From Rhodamnia argentea (lineage: Eukaryota; Streptophyta; Magnoliopsida; Myrtales; Myrtaceae), in NCBI RefSeq assembly GCF_020921035.1, contig NC_063156.1, positions 23,298,283 through 23,362,282 of the forward strand: 64,000 bases of DNA, read 5' to 3'. A program made the translations under genes and the position numbers. The notes beneath the pieces are model-generated. The model was not told the origin of the DNA. It saw only the letters and a program-made list of their open reading frames with translations, and did no database searches. Position 1 is the stretch's first letter. Each line of letters opens with the position of its first letter. This document shows, piece by piece, positions 36,511-48,637 of the stretch.

Positions 36511-37444
36511 AGTTAACCATGATGGTCCATTTCTCCATAACGCTCTGTGTAGTAGTTGATTTCAGCATCTGAGTATAGATTCAGCTCTTATGTATATAGT
36601 AGATGGAAAACGCTCATATTAATCAAAATGCGACTCCCATACTTCAGAAATCATTATTCGGGTGTCTTGTGATTTTCTCTCGAATCTCTCAGTTCCTCTC
36701 CAGAAAAATGAAACCCCGCTGTCCTCCTTGCTTTTAATTAATTTGGATGCACTCTCTTGAAACTCAATGTTCCTGTCATATTTCCATGCATGTCAACTTC
36801 TTGTTCGGATTATGTCAAGTGCATCAAAACTTCATCAGTCTTCATAAGCACGGCAAGCAACTGCCATCGGTAGTAACTGGTGGCTTGTAAATGTTCGAGA
36901 ACTGAAATGCGCCAGTGCATGTGAGCACACAACGAGGAGCGTCGAAGGGCCCTTGCTCTTAATGGCTTAGCTTGGAGGAGCAAGCTATCTTGTGGTAAGT
37001 TGTTCTTTTCCCTCTTCTGTTTTATTGCATCTTCTCTCGTGGTAGTTGTAGTCCTCGTACACCGGTGGACGCCTCTACTGATAAATGCCTTATCAGTTAT
37101 CCCAGTTTTTAAGGCTGAGATGCATGATGGTGACATTCAATTATGGGGTTGTGTTTGGTTGATGGGAAGAGCTAGTTAACTGCAACGGGTTTGTTTCTTA
37201 CACCTTACAATCTTTATCCATGTCTGGAGATTGATGGGATGTATCTGCCATAACCCGTTAGGCCGGTGGTGATCAGTCTTTACTTTCGCTAAACCGTATT
37301 TGACTGATGAGAATCACGCTCTATGGAATTGCTCACATCTTTGATTCACTAGACCGTTGGATAACACCGTCAGTTGAAAGTTCGAAGGTGACTCGAGAAA
37401 ACTTCCGCACTTTTTTAAAAATGGAATCTTTTCGCCTTTGCGTC
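36511..37444. other. Intergenic region downstream of ClpS1
   Basis: Probable ClpS1 3' UTR in the first few hundred bases. No further gene or repeat is seen before the hAT element. Confidence 0.45.
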
Positions 37445-37452
37445 ATTTTAAG

Positions 37453-38572
37453 TAGGGGTGTCAATAGTTCAGGTTAGTTTAGTTTTTCCAAAAACTAAAC
37501 CGAATCGAACCATTAAGGTGAAAAGTTTGCGAACTCGCCCTAAACCGAATATGAACCGAACCAAATATCCAATTTGGTTTTTCGATTTTTCTTTTGATTT
37601 TTGGTTTTAATTTTCCTCTTTTTTTTTCGATTTGGCCCATCACCACCGCCCCCAAAATTGTAGCCCCCCTCGGCATGGTTCGAGCAAAGAAAACCACTCC
37701 ACCGTTCTACCCCGCGCGCCTCACATGGCCGTTGAAGTTCAAGTGCCGGAGCCACCCGTTGAGGCACTCGAGCTCGCAACTCACCCTCCTCCTCGGCGAG
37801 AGGCACACCACTCGGGCACCCGAAACCCTCGCACGAAGACGAGGCGTCGCAAGCCCTCGCGCCCGACCCACCCTTGCGGAAGCGGGACTCGAGGTCGAGG
37901 GCAGAGGGAGTCGTCGGCGGCGAAGGAGGAGCGTTGATGGCAGCGATCCGCTCGAGCACGCACGCCTCCTTCGTCCGGGAAATGAGGTCTTCCACGGCGG
38001 AGTCGTCGGTTCGGACAAGTCGAAATCGGCCATGCCTCCTCCTCCTCCTCCTCCTCCGTCTTCTTTTTCGGGTATGTGATGTTTCCTCGTGATTTCCGAT
38101 TTGTTGTGATGATTTTGTCGGGGTTTCTTTGCACGTTTCTACTCACCCATCGCCACGGAGCGTGCTCTTCTCTACCCAACGGCTACTTCTATGTCAACAG
38201 GCGACGGCGGTGGCGTCGTGGTGGAGGCGGCGAGGAAACGCGGGCGATGGGTAGGATGGGGGTGGGGACGATGGCGGTGGTGGCATTGGTCGTGGTGGCA
38301 CGGTGGCCGTGGGTAGGAGTGTGAGGAGCGGAGGAGGTGGAGGTTTTTGGCGTGTTGAGGGAGCTCAAGGCTTGCGGGCGCCGGTGGGGAGGCCGAATTA
38401 AAAAAAAAAAAGATTTTCGTTCGGTTCGTTAACCGAACCAAACCAAAATAAACCGAACCAAAAGAAATAAATGGTTATATTTCAATTACAAAATCAACCG
38501 AACCAAAATGCACAAATTTTTGGTTGTTCTCGTTAATAGATCGTCGCTTTTTGGTTAGTTTTGACAACCCTA
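37453..38572. mobile_element. Non-autonomous hAT element carrying a GC-rich, coding-like insert
   Basis: The ends TAGGGGTGTCAA and TTGACAACCCTA are inverted repeats, and the 8-bp ATTTTAAG at 37445-37452 is exactly repeated at 38573-38580. An 8-bp target duplication plus TAGGG-type ends is diagnostic of hAT. Subterminal sequence is full of AACCGAACC/GGTTCGGTT words. The core (about 37.65-38.05 kb) is strikingly GC-rich. On the minus strand it holds an ATG at 38032 (MADFDLSEP) and, in the next frame, VEDLISRTKEACVLERIAA and LDLESRFRK. This looks like the first exon of a host gene captured by the element and then shifted in frame. No transposase is present, so it needs a helper element. Confidence 0.8.
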
Positions 38573-38707
38573 ATTTTAAGTATTCTAAGTCCTCAAACTT
38601 CTTTTTATTCTGGTTTTTATTTAGGTTTTATCACGTGGACCAGAGAATCAGCCAGACCCTGGTAATCTATACTTTTATATAAAGAAGAGAAGTCCTCTTA
38701 CTTTTAT

Positions 38708-39580
38708 GAAAATAAATGATAAGTGCACTGGAAGTACAATCAAATTTTAGAATTTATCAAATTGATGGAATTGAGTCTTTTAATGTATTTCGTTAAATCT
38801 AGCTGATGGAAAATTTTGACATGATTTTTTTAAATATTATCTCTCTTACGTGGCTTAAACGACGTTTTAGTTCAAATTTGAATTTTTTATGCAAATTTTA
38901 TTTAAATTAAATTTAGAATAAGCTGAAAAAAAAAAAGGAGTGAAGCTCGTCCTCGCTGTCACCCCATCATTGTCGAGAAGGGCAGATGAGGATCGGGAAT
39001 GTCTGACGTGGGTTGTTGGACCTTGGCTAGTGGTCAACAACCCTTGACGGTAGGCCAAGCCCTCACCCATATTTGGGCGATGACTGATGGCCCTCTCCTA
39101 GATCGGGCAAGGGTCCGCAACATCACTTAGATTTGGGTGACGGTCGTGACCCTCGCCTACAATCGACGAGGGTCTTTGGTTGTCGGCCATTGATCAAGCC
39201 CTAGCGGTGGCAAGGGCTATGTGAGCCCTCTAATCCCATCTTCTTCTTTTTGTTCTTCTTAATTTTTTTAAATAATCAAATTTAGCTTAATTTTAAATTT
39301 AATTTAAATAATACTTGTTCTAATAATCATATTTGACCAAAATGACGTCGTCTTAGATTTATACTTCATGTTTTAGCTACGTCATCATCATGTAAAAGAG
39401 AGAAAATATTTAAAAAAAAGCTAAGTTAGTATTTTTCGTTATTCCAGTTGAACAAAGTTAACTAAAAAACTCTATTGCATTAAATTGACAAGTTTTAGGA
39501 TTCGATTGCACTTTTTGTAAGTTCTAGAATTCAATTACATTTTCTTAATAAGATTAGGACTTTTAGGGCACTTATTTCTC
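38708..39580. mobile_element. Long-inverted-repeat element B (same family style as A)
   Basis: The left arm (GAAAATAAATGATAAGTGCAC... to about 38930) and the right arm, reversed (GAAATAAGTGCCCTAAAAG...), share in the same order the motifs AAATATT.TCTCT, ACGTGGCTTAAACGACGT (GACGACGTCA) and TTTATTTAAATTAAATTTA. Each arm is about 230 bp. The core (38.94-39.24 kb) is GC-richer with many AGGGCC, CTCGCC and CAAGGGC words. No coding capacity is seen. The likely class is a Mutator-like or foldback non-autonomous element. Confidence 0.55.
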
Positions 39581-40340
39581 AAAATAAAGCAAACTCGAAG
39601 ATTAACTTCGATCATAAAGTTTTATCCAAAAATTTCCCATAAATCAATACAAGGACTTGAGATAAAAGCGTCATTCCTTAGCAACTAAGGGATAGAAATG
39701 TGATTAAAATTGATAATATCATAATTAAAAGAAGATGAGATGATTATAAATTGGCATATCAAAGTTTCTAAGTTAAACTTTAAATCTTTTTGTCCAGTAA
39801 ATTGAAGTCATTGTCGAAATATATCTAACACTAACGACACTTGTAAAGGCGAATCTTTAAGCCTTTTGTTTGTTTCCGCGAAAATGAACGATTTAGAAAA
39901 TATTTTTATTCGAAAATAATTGTTTATATTGTTTATTTTTTCCAAAAATATATCTAGCGTTCATGAAAATATTTAGGCATAAATTGTGATTGACATTTTT
40001 TACTGACTAATTAGATCAAGACCTATAATGTTTTAATTTAAAACACTATAATTTTCAAATTTTCGCGGATTGAACGGAGTTTTTTTTTTGGTCGAAGGAT
40101 TGAACGGAGTTTTTTTTTGGTCGAAGGATTGAACGGAGTTCAAGAGTTATTTATTTTGACCACTTTTCTTCACACAAAAAGCTGCGCGCTTTTTCTTTTT
40201 AATTAATTAAAGGTTCTCGTACAATCGTAGTGCTGAAGATGGAATCATCAGGGTCGTTGCCTAAACACAAACATAAAAATTCAAAAAAGAAAAAAAAAAG
40301 AGTGGGGGCAAAAGAAAAAGTGAAAGCAGTCAACTCTCAT
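39581..40340. other. AT-rich intergenic stretch
   Basis: No gene seen. A small direct duplication of TTGGTCGAAGGATTGAACGG occurs at about 40088-40140. Confidence 0.4.
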
Positions 40341-41618
40341 GAACTGACCCCCACCTTCTTTCTTTTGACATCCAATAAATACATTGAGATTTCATAAGTC
40401 ATCAAAAGAGAGAGCAGCTGTCCCCTAATCAAGCAAAAACATCTCGCTCAAAAACGTTCTTTTGATGACAATATCCTTAATTCAAAGATATTGTGCAAAA
40501 CACATAGCGATGGCACAAGAGTCGGAGCTTCAGTAATTCACTCCGGATGCGGAACGTTACCATACGATCCTGTCCGATGGTAACGATCCGAAGATGACTT
40601 GAAATCTACCTTATCCATCATCACTCTAAGTTAAGAGAAAATATTTTTTTTCTCTTTATCTTAAGAGTACTCCCAACTTTTACGCTTCAAAGTGTAGACA
40701 AAGTAATTTAAGAACTTTACTCAGGTCCAAGCTTCTCCATAATCAAGCGAAAACATCCCACCTTATGAACTGACCCCCCAACCTTCTTTCTTTGACATCC
40801 AATAAATACATAGAGATTTTATAAGTCATCAAAAGAGAGAGCAGTTGTCCCCTAATCAAGCAAAAACATCCCACTCAAAAACATTCTTTTGATGACAGTA
40901 TCCTTAATTCAAAGATATTGTGCAAAACACGGATCAACGACACAAGAGTTGAAGCTTTGATAATTCGCTCCGGATGTAGAACGTTACTATACGACCCTGT
41001 CCGATGGTAACCATCCGAAGATGACTTGAAATCTACCTTATTCACCATCACTTTAAGTTGAGAGAAAATATTTTTTTCTCTTTATCTCAAGAGTACTCCC
41101 AAATTTTACGTTTCAAAGTGCGGGCGAAGCAATTTAAGAACTTTACTCGGGTCCAAACTTCTCCCTAATCAAGTGAAAATATCCCATCTTATGAACTGAC
41201 CCCCCACCTTCTTTCTTTGACATCCAACAGATATATGGAGATTTTATAAGTCATCAAAAGAGAGAGCAGCTACCCACTAATCAAAGCAAAAACATCCCAC
41301 TCAAAAGCACTCTTTTGATGACAGTTCCATTGGTTCAAAGAAACTGTGCGAAATATAGATCGACGACGTAGGAGCCGAAGCTCCGATAATTCACTCGGGT
41401 GTAGGATGCTATTATACGACCCTATCCGACGGTAACCATCCGAAAATCACGTAAAGTCTATTTTTTCCATCATCATTTTAAATTGAGAGAAAATATTTTT
41501 TTTTCCTTTACCTCGGGAAGTACTCTCGAATTTTACGTCTCAGAATTCAGGCGAAGCAGCTTAAGGATTTTAATAAAGTCCAAGCTTCTCCCTATTCAAA
41601 CAAAAACATCCCACTCAA
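40341..41618. repeat. Three-copy tandem array, unit about 426 bp, upstream of the aspartic protease gene
   Basis: The unit begins GAACTGACCCCC at 40341, 40767 and 41193. A second anchor, TGTCCGATGGTAA (TATCCGACGGTAA in copy 3), falls at 40571, 40998 and 41423, confirming the period. Every copy carries, in order, TCATCAAAAGAGAGAGCAG, CTTTTGATGACA, CGATGG or CGACGG boxes and TTTCTCTTTA blocks. Copies 1 and 2 are closest; copy 3 is more diverged, so the array is old but still readable. It ends about 270 bp before the ATG of the ASPG1-like gene and is likely part of its promoter region. Confidence 0.88.
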
Positions 41619-41741
41619 AAACACTCTTTGCCTCTCTCACTTTATTTTTTTCTCACCTCAACCCCCCTCAAAAAAATTAACCAAAGTTAGGTTAGGTCCC
41701 AAACACCCTTTCCTTTCCTCCATTGAATGCTTTTTCAAACC

Positions 41742-41744
<3 letters not shown>

Positions 41745-41773
<29 letters not shown>
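41745..41773 (+). repeat. CT microsatellite in the ASPG1-like leader
   Basis: A run of CT dinucleotides lies about 110 bp upstream of the start codon, followed by a TATA-like GGATAAATAAACG. CT tracts in plant 5' leaders are common promoter elements. Confidence 0.6.
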
Positions 41774-41778
<5 letters not shown>

Positions 41779-41883
41779 TCGGATAAATAAACGCCAATCT
41801 CCAGCTGTGTTCATCCACTTCTCTTCCTTCTCTCCGAGCTCGAAACAACAGGAGGAGTAGAGCAATATAGAAAGTAGGAAAGG

Positions 41884-43441
41884 ATGAAGCCAGGGTATGC
41901 AAATGCCTTCCTCTTCTCTCTCCTGTCCGTCACCTTCACCTTCTTCCTCCCCGTCGCCTTCTCTAGGTTAAAATTGAACCCCGCTCCCACCGCGACCCTC
42001 GACGTCGCCGGCTCGCTCCAGAACACCCAGCGAGTCCTCTCCTTCGATCCTCTGTCCCGGACGCCCTTCTCCGACCAAGAGCAGGAACAGACGCCGTCGA
42101 GCTCATTCTCCGTCCGGCTCCACCCGAGAGAGTCCCTCCTGAGGACCCCGTACGCGGAATACGAGGCCCTCGTCCTCGCCCGGCTCGCCCGCGACTCGGC
42201 CCGCGTCGACGCGCTCGCCGCCAGGCTCGCCCTCGCCCTCAACAACGTCACCCGGACCGACCTGACCCCGCTCCTGACGGAGGTCCAGCCGGAGGATCTG
42301 TCGACCCCGGTGGTCTCCGGCACGAGCCAGGGCAGCGGCGAGTACTTCTCGCGCATCGGCGTCGGCACCCCGGCGAAGCAGTTCTACATGGTGCTCGACA
42401 CTGGGAGCGATGTCAACTGGCTTCAGTGCCAGCCGTGTACCGACTGTTACCAGCAGGCCGACCCGGTGTTCAACCCTTCGTCGTCGTCCTCGTTCGGGGC
42501 TCTCACCTGCGAGTCGCCGCAATGCGGGTCGCTCGAAGTCTCCGCTTGCCGCACTGGCAAGTGCCTCTATCAGGTCAGCAACTCGCGCTTTATGGTCAAT
42601 TAAATCTCGAGTCCCGATTTTGAAAATATCATTTTAAAAATTGGCACCCGTTCAGGTTTCGTACGGCGACGGGTCGTTCACCGTCGGCGATTTCGTGACG
42701 GAGACGGTGTCGTTCGGTGGCTCCGGGGCTGTGAACAACGTCGCTCTGGGATGCGGACACGACAACGAGGGGCTCTTCATGGGCTCGGCGGGCCTGCTTG
42801 GGCTGGGCGGCGGCACCTTGTCCCTGACGAACCAGATAAAGGCTAGCTCCTTCTCGTACTGCCTGGTGGACCGCGACTCGTCCGAGTCGTCGACCCTGGA
42901 GTTCAACTCGGCCGCACCCGGCGCCGAGTCGGTGTTCGCCCCGCTGGTGAAGAACGGCAAGGTGGACACGTTCTACTACGTGGGGCTGACGGGGATGAGC
43001 GTGGGAGGGGCGATGCTGTCGATCCCGCCGTCGCTGTTCCAGATGGACGATTCCGGCAACGGCGGGATCATCGTCGACTCGGGGACGGCCATAACTCGGT
43101 TGCAGACCCAGGCTTACAACTCGCTCCGCGACGCCTTCGTCAAGCTCACCCCGCACTTGAAGTCCACCAGCGGAGTGGCCCTCTTCGACACGTGCTACGA
43201 CTTCAGCTCGCTCTCCAGCGTGCGGGTCCCGACGGTGTCGTTCCACTTCACCGGCGGCCGGTCGTGGTCCCTTCCGGCGAAGAACTACCTGATACCGGTG
43301 GACTCGGCGGGCACCTTCTGCTTCGCCTTCGCCCCGACGACATCGTCGCTGTCCATCATCGGGAACGTGCAGCAGCAGGGGACGCGCGTCGCCTTCGATC
43401 TGGCCAACTCGCGCGTGGGGTTCACGCCCAACAAGTGTTAG
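41884..43441 (+). CDS. ASPG1-like: A1-family aspartic protease, ASPG1-like
   Basis: Two exons, 41884-42573 and 42656-43441, separated by an 82-bp GT-AG intron, encode 491 residues. Residues 1-27 are a signal peptide (ANAFLFSLLSVTFTFFLP), followed by a propeptide. The mature enzyme shows GEYFSRIGVGTP, the first active-site Asp172 in VLDTGSDVNW, a Cys-rich nepenthesin-type insert (CQPCTDCY), YGDGSFTVGDF as the flap, and the second Asp371 in IIVDSGTAITRL. It ends in FTPNKC. Both catalytic motifs are intact. Relatives such as Arabidopsis ASPG1 act in guard cells under drought; a secreted or ER role is family knowledge. Codon use is very GC-rich at third positions, in sharp contrast to flanking DNA. 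A tandem array precedes the promoter. Confidence 0.94.
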
Positions 43442-44484
43442 GGAACCACTAGATTTTGGGGAACCATAGGCCTGGGAATTTACGGCTTTACCCCTCTCAG
43501 ATCTCACAGACGGAGAGAGATATAAAGGCCGTGAAAGATGAAAGTGTATTTTTGTTTTTTGTTTTTTTTGCTCAAGCTTTTAAAATTGACGCCATAGGAT
43601 ATTATTAGTGTTGTTAGGGGATAAGATAGTAAATGCGAATTTGCCTGGTTGGTGGGGGCGGATGAAAGATGGGCCCCACCAAAATAAGTGCAAATGGGGT
43701 TTGTAATTTGTATTTGGTGTGAGTGGCGAGTCTGGTAATTTAATGTCCATTTACTATAAGCGCAGGGATAGTAGGTGAGCGTGAGGGCTTTGTTTGGCAA
43801 ATTCGGATGAACACGCGGGGCAATTATGGTATTGACCGATAAAAAGAGGGGCGCGGGGGCCGGGGGACAGACTTACGTGATTGGGAGGTGTGCATGTGCG
43901 ACACGTGGCGGCGTCGTGGCGGTTGATTTGGATTTTTGTTTTTGCCCTTTTTGCCCTTTTTCGGAAGACAGATGAATTTGTTTAGTTATATTAATTTCCC
44001 CATGGGACAAACGTTGTTTTCTGGGTGGGGTGTTGGTGGGGGCACACTTCATCGAGAACTGCGTAGTGGGAAACAGATCACATGGAGGGTGTGGGGCCCC
44101 CCGCGCCTCACCACAAAGATTGACAGCGAAGTGCGTCATTTAAAGGAAGCGACGGAGGGCGGATCGAGTTCATCTTAGGTGGGACCGTGGGACTGCGAGA
44201 CGATGATTTGTTTTTTTGTTTCTGGGTCGGGTCCTGGGTTGTGGGGCGAAAGGAGAGCGGGGCCCGGTCCCCGTGATTGTCGGCAGCTTCCCCGGTCTCT
44301 CTCTCTCTCTCTCTCATCAATGATTCATTAGGGACGGGGGTTTGTTCTGTGGTTGGATTGGTGGTGGCGGTCCGATCCAATCAATGGCGTTGCATGCGCA
44401 TCTGGCTGGATGAATGATTTGTTTCGTTGATTGTGTTCATAGCTTTTTGGTTGTATAGGGCGCGGTTGGATCACTTTGGTTAAG
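43442..44484. other. 3' flank of the aspartic protease gene
   Basis: Nothing coding is seen. A CT tract occurs near 44296-44316 and G-rich stretches near 43.85 and 44.2 kb. Confidence 0.4.
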
Positions 44485-44806
44485 GAACTGAACACGTGGG
44501 CTCTAAATTTTAAAATTTATTACGAAAATATAATTGAATCTTAAAATTTATAAAATATTGTAATCGAACCTTCTCGTTAATCCGTTCAAATTAACATGGC
44601 TTAATATTTTATATTTTCCACGTGGTTAAAACGACGACATTTTGCTTCGAATAAAAATAAACTAAAATTAAAATTAAAAAAATCACAGAACCAGCGATGA
44701 GGGCTTTGTCACCGCCCCACCACCACTGAGAAGGGTTAGCGAATGGTGGGGAAGTAGTCGGCGGGGTTGCCAGGCCCTGGCCAAGGGTCGAGAGAAGGGC
44801 CTTTTG
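44485..44806. mobile_element. Left half of a long-inverted-repeat element (C1), interrupted
   Basis: It starts with TAAATTTTAAAATTTATTACG-like arm sequence and contains CCACGTGGTTAAAACGACGACATTTTG. This matches element B's arm (ACGTGGCTTAAACGACGTTTTAG). A GC-rich core then begins and stops abruptly at the start of the next element. No right arm was found, so it is truncated. Confidence 0.45.
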
Positions 44807-45500
44807 GAAAATTACCAAAAAATATTTGTAATTTCTTAAAACTTTTTAACTGTGTTAATTGCATTCTAAATATTTTCAAATTTTGTTCATTGAGTCTATC
44901 CGGTCGATTGTGACTGAAAATTAATGACGTGAATACCAATCATTTTACGTGGCACGATTGGCCCCGACATGATTTTTTTTTTTTGAATTTTTTTTATATT
45001 TTGTCTTTTGTTAAGGGATAATCAAGGCTCGGTGACCATTGCCGGTCACTAGGCAAGGGCTCACAAGCCCTTGTTGGCCACTAGACCAAGGCCCATAAAC
45101 CCTCGCTGCCACTAGGCAAGGGCTGCAAGCCCTCCCTAGCAGCGGCATGCGATCCTCACCCAGGTGTGAGTGTGGGCTCTCGGTGGCGGGCAAGGGCTCG
45201 TTTCTCTCGCACTTGGCTGGCGAGGGCAATGACCCTCGCCTAGTTGCCGACGGAGGTTGTCGAGCCTCAACCAGCCCTTAACAATAAAAGAAAAGAAATT
45301 AAAAAAAAATCACATTAACGCCGGCAATGCGATGTAGGAGGTCTGCGTTCGTGTCATCAATTAACGGTCAAAATTGGCAGATGAACTCAATTGAAATTGT
45401 GAGAAAACTTAGGACTCAACTGACACATTTAAAAAGTTAAAAACTGAATTGATACAATTACAATGAGTTTATGATTTTTTTATTTTATTTGGTAATTTTC
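44807..45500. mobile_element. Long-inverted-repeat element C2, inserted into C1
   Basis: The ends GAAAATTACCAAA and TTTGGTAATTTTC are inverted repeats leading into arms of about 170 bp with shared motifs (ACTTTTTAA, TGTGT.A.TTG, TTAATGACGTG against TTGATGACACG). The core (45.02-45.28 kb) is GC-rich with CAAGGGCT and CCCTCGCC words. No coding capacity. Confidence 0.55.
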
Positions 45501-48500
45501 TCCATATTATCATATGCATTGCTTGGTAGGTTAATTAGCTCTCGACGCCCTAATTAACAAGACCCGTTCACATCGTCACGTGAATAGATTGAGCGTTCGA
45601 ATGAACACCGAGAATTTTCATTTTAAAGGCTCTCTGCGCAACAATTTCTTCCTAGATTCTCTACTTTGTCGATAGTCTTGAATGAGTTTAGAGAAAGTTA
45701 AATGTGAATGCAGCTCATCGTCAAAATCGAATAGCTCCAAAAGCCACGGCCTTTCGTCTTCCGACCTTTCTAACCTTCCCGTGATGCTATAATGGCAGTA
45801 ATTTCTTCTGAGGGAAAGTAACTTGACATTGACATTGACATTTACCACTTACCCATCTCACATCTGGTAGTAATTTCTTGATCGGACGGTTCGCTTTCAC
45901 AGAAATCCTCGGTAAATTCGAAAGACTAGGTTTCGAATCTGTCCTAGGAAATTGCTTCATCCGTATAGATGCGCGGAAGATCCGTCAATCCTATTTCGTC
46001 TTGACACCCGACCATAGGGGCTATAATTTAAGGAAATGTCTGGCGAGGGGGAAACGCGGATTAGTTTAATTGGTTCGATAGAGGAGATTCTCGCACCCAA
46101 TTATAGTTTAATAAGAGGACAAATATATCAAAATCGGGTTGTAAAACCATAGTTTAAGAAGCCTAATGGCAAGAAAGAAATAATCGATGCGTTGGACCTC
46201 TCGCGTCACATCAAATAGCCTAAGCTGGTGATAATTTATTAGGAAGATAAATATCTCGAAGCACATCTAGCATTATTAAAGGGTTGTAGGGTCCATATTT
46301 CACGTGATTTTTTCTTTCTTTTTCTCGCCTTTTTTAATCCTATGTTTCCATACATGAATATATGTTTCTAAATCCGGTGCCTCAATATAGCATGTATAGC
46401 CTCGTCCCTTGGCGGCACGGTGTACATCAGATGCCTGGAAGGAGTAACCTTCTTTACTAGTTAGATTTCCGGGAACTGAACCAATCGCATTTCTTGTCGG
46501 ATCGATCGAAAATGCGTTGCTCTCGATCAATCCCATAAGAGGATCGTTTAATCACGAAGTAGCATCCAAACTTCAATTGGGATTCCCTTTTTTTTATTAT
46601 TATTATTGTTGTTGTTGTTTTTTAGGTGTAAAGTCCAACGGTTTTGCACATGCAAAGGATAGACCATGTGAAAGCTTTCGGACCAAACCTGCCCCCCATT
46701 TCGTGCCACGGTTTCTTGCAAAAATTCAGTGGCCGTTTTCCTTTCCCCTCTTCCACATTTGAAGGGCGGTGCGTCGAACCAGGAAAGGGAGGGCGTGACC
46801 GGATTCGCTTTGTAGGAACGGTCGGTTCACGAGGATAACGTAATGCATTTCTTGTCTTCATTTGCCTAACTTGTTTAAAATATCGAGGCGGTCCATACTA
46901 GAGGGGACCCAAGAAATAAAGGCATAAAGAGGGTCAATGGAAACTCGCTATGAGTCATGGCCATGGCCGAGGGCACGGGATCACGGATTCGTGTCCGTGG
47001 CCAAGAGTCGTTATCATTGCTCAGTGAGTAGTGTATATCTTGAAAGATAAAATGCTCCTGATGCTCAAAAACCTGAAAGTCGAAGTGCTTAAGAACTGGC
47101 ACAGACTTCCGAGGAAGAAGGATTCCAGAGTTTTCCTCTTCGGATTCGGTAGAGATGCCATCCAAACTAGAAACCTTCTGAATCATTATGGATCTCTTGC
47201 TCTTTGAATCAAAACCGAGGATCATTTGGACCTACAACGATACACACGTCCTAACACCTAACAAAAGACTAAAGTGTTATAAAGTAACACACAACCTCAC
47301 AAACGTCTCATAAGATCTAATCGATCGTTTTTCGTCTGATTGAAATCGTTCTTTTTTATAATGTTCTTTCGAGTCATGAAATAGCTTCCCCCTTTGATTT
47401 TCCACCTCCCAACTAATTTTTAATAAAAATTATAAGGTATTTTCGGCCGTCAAAACTTTTTTGGTCTGATTTTTCTTAATTTAGTTCACATTTTCCTAAG
47501 CATCGCTGCAAAATATCTCGAGGCAAAAAGGGGGTTTGACATAAAATCTCTATGAGCATTAAATTACAAACTGGGCCAACATTGCCGTCGGAGGTCGCCA
47601 TCATGGGCCGAAATCGGATGATCTTGCGAAGCCCAACTAGGCTTAGGAGTTAGGCCCAACTTAGCTTTCTAACTTTAAATGAGTTCGGCAAAGATCTTAA
47701 ATTTTCAGCATAAGAATTAGATTGAAAGGGTAGAGTTAACGGGAATAGACCTCTTGTTGATAGAGTTGCTCCCTTTTACAACCTTAAAGAATTATGGGAT
47801 GCTCCGAAAATTACCTAGGCCTGTACTCTGTTAGGAGAATAGTCACAATCGAACTAAAGAATTATGGGACGTTCAATCTAGTTTTCAAATATTAAGGGAG
47901 AAAATCGAAATGGGAATAACGCTATTTTCAAGATTTGTGCGGAATACGAGGGTTGTCATTGCATTAGAAATCATAAAGTTTGTTTAATTAGTAGTTCGGA
48001 CACATGTTAATAAAATACTATAAAAAGTTATGGCTTCGAATAAATAAGGCCTTAAAACTAAAATAAAAGTCATATTGGACACCCCCCATTCTATGAAATT
48101 AGCGAGCTCGACTTGATTTGTCAAAAATTGAGACCTGGCTCAATGATCTAGCCTGTTCTCTCTCTAACTTAATCCGGCCTTTTAGCTGTTGAGATGGACA
48201 TGCGAGGAGCTCTAGCACCGAAGAATTGTGGTGGTGTATGAAGGCTGACCCATAACTCAGTGACCTACATTTTTTAGTGGAAGATGCGTCAAACGACATA
48301 AATCGATGGATTTGACTTAGACTCTCTCTTCACAAACCTTCCTTGATTAAGGCTGGATTTCTGTTGCATGTTCCAACGTTAACCTCATAAAAAAAAAAAT
48401 TCCATGGATCTAGTAATGATTACCCAAAAATTACATTAGAAAACTTAGAATGCAAGCAGGTTGAGTTGAGCACGTAAAAACAGTTTTGAATTACAAGATC

Positions 48501-48637
48501 TACCCATTTGAATTTTGTGCTCCAAAGCCAGTCATATCATGCATCACATATGTGCTTGCAACAAAATATATCAGATAGTCTAGGCCATTGGCTAGACAAG
48601 CCTCAAAGTAGAACCCACATAATTAAGAATTCATATG
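45501..48637. other. Intergenic region, no supported gene
   Basis: About 3.1 kb with only short frames. A 116-codon minus-strand frame at 46875-47225 begins MILGFDSKSKRSIMIQ and has a plausible composition but no recognisable family. An ATT/GTT microsatellite lies at about 46595-46620. Confidence 0.35.

Noticed and set aside
37632-38179. Several overlapping frames read as an intact host gene
   Set aside because: The exact 8-bp target duplication and inverted ends show that the block is the interior of a hAT element; the coding-like pieces are in different frames.
40341-41618. CRISPR-like array
   Set aside because: Direct copies are 426 bp and contiguous with no unique spacers; it is an ordinary tandem duplication in a plant genome.
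42629-43507. 292-codon minus-strand open frame
   Set aside because: It is the antisense shadow of the GC-rich aspartic protease exon; stop codons are rare there because of extreme GC3. Arg/His/Gly-rich composition, no domain.
46875-47225. 116-codon minus-strand frame with protein-like composition
   Set aside because: No splice partners, no family resemblance and no flanking exons; could be chance.
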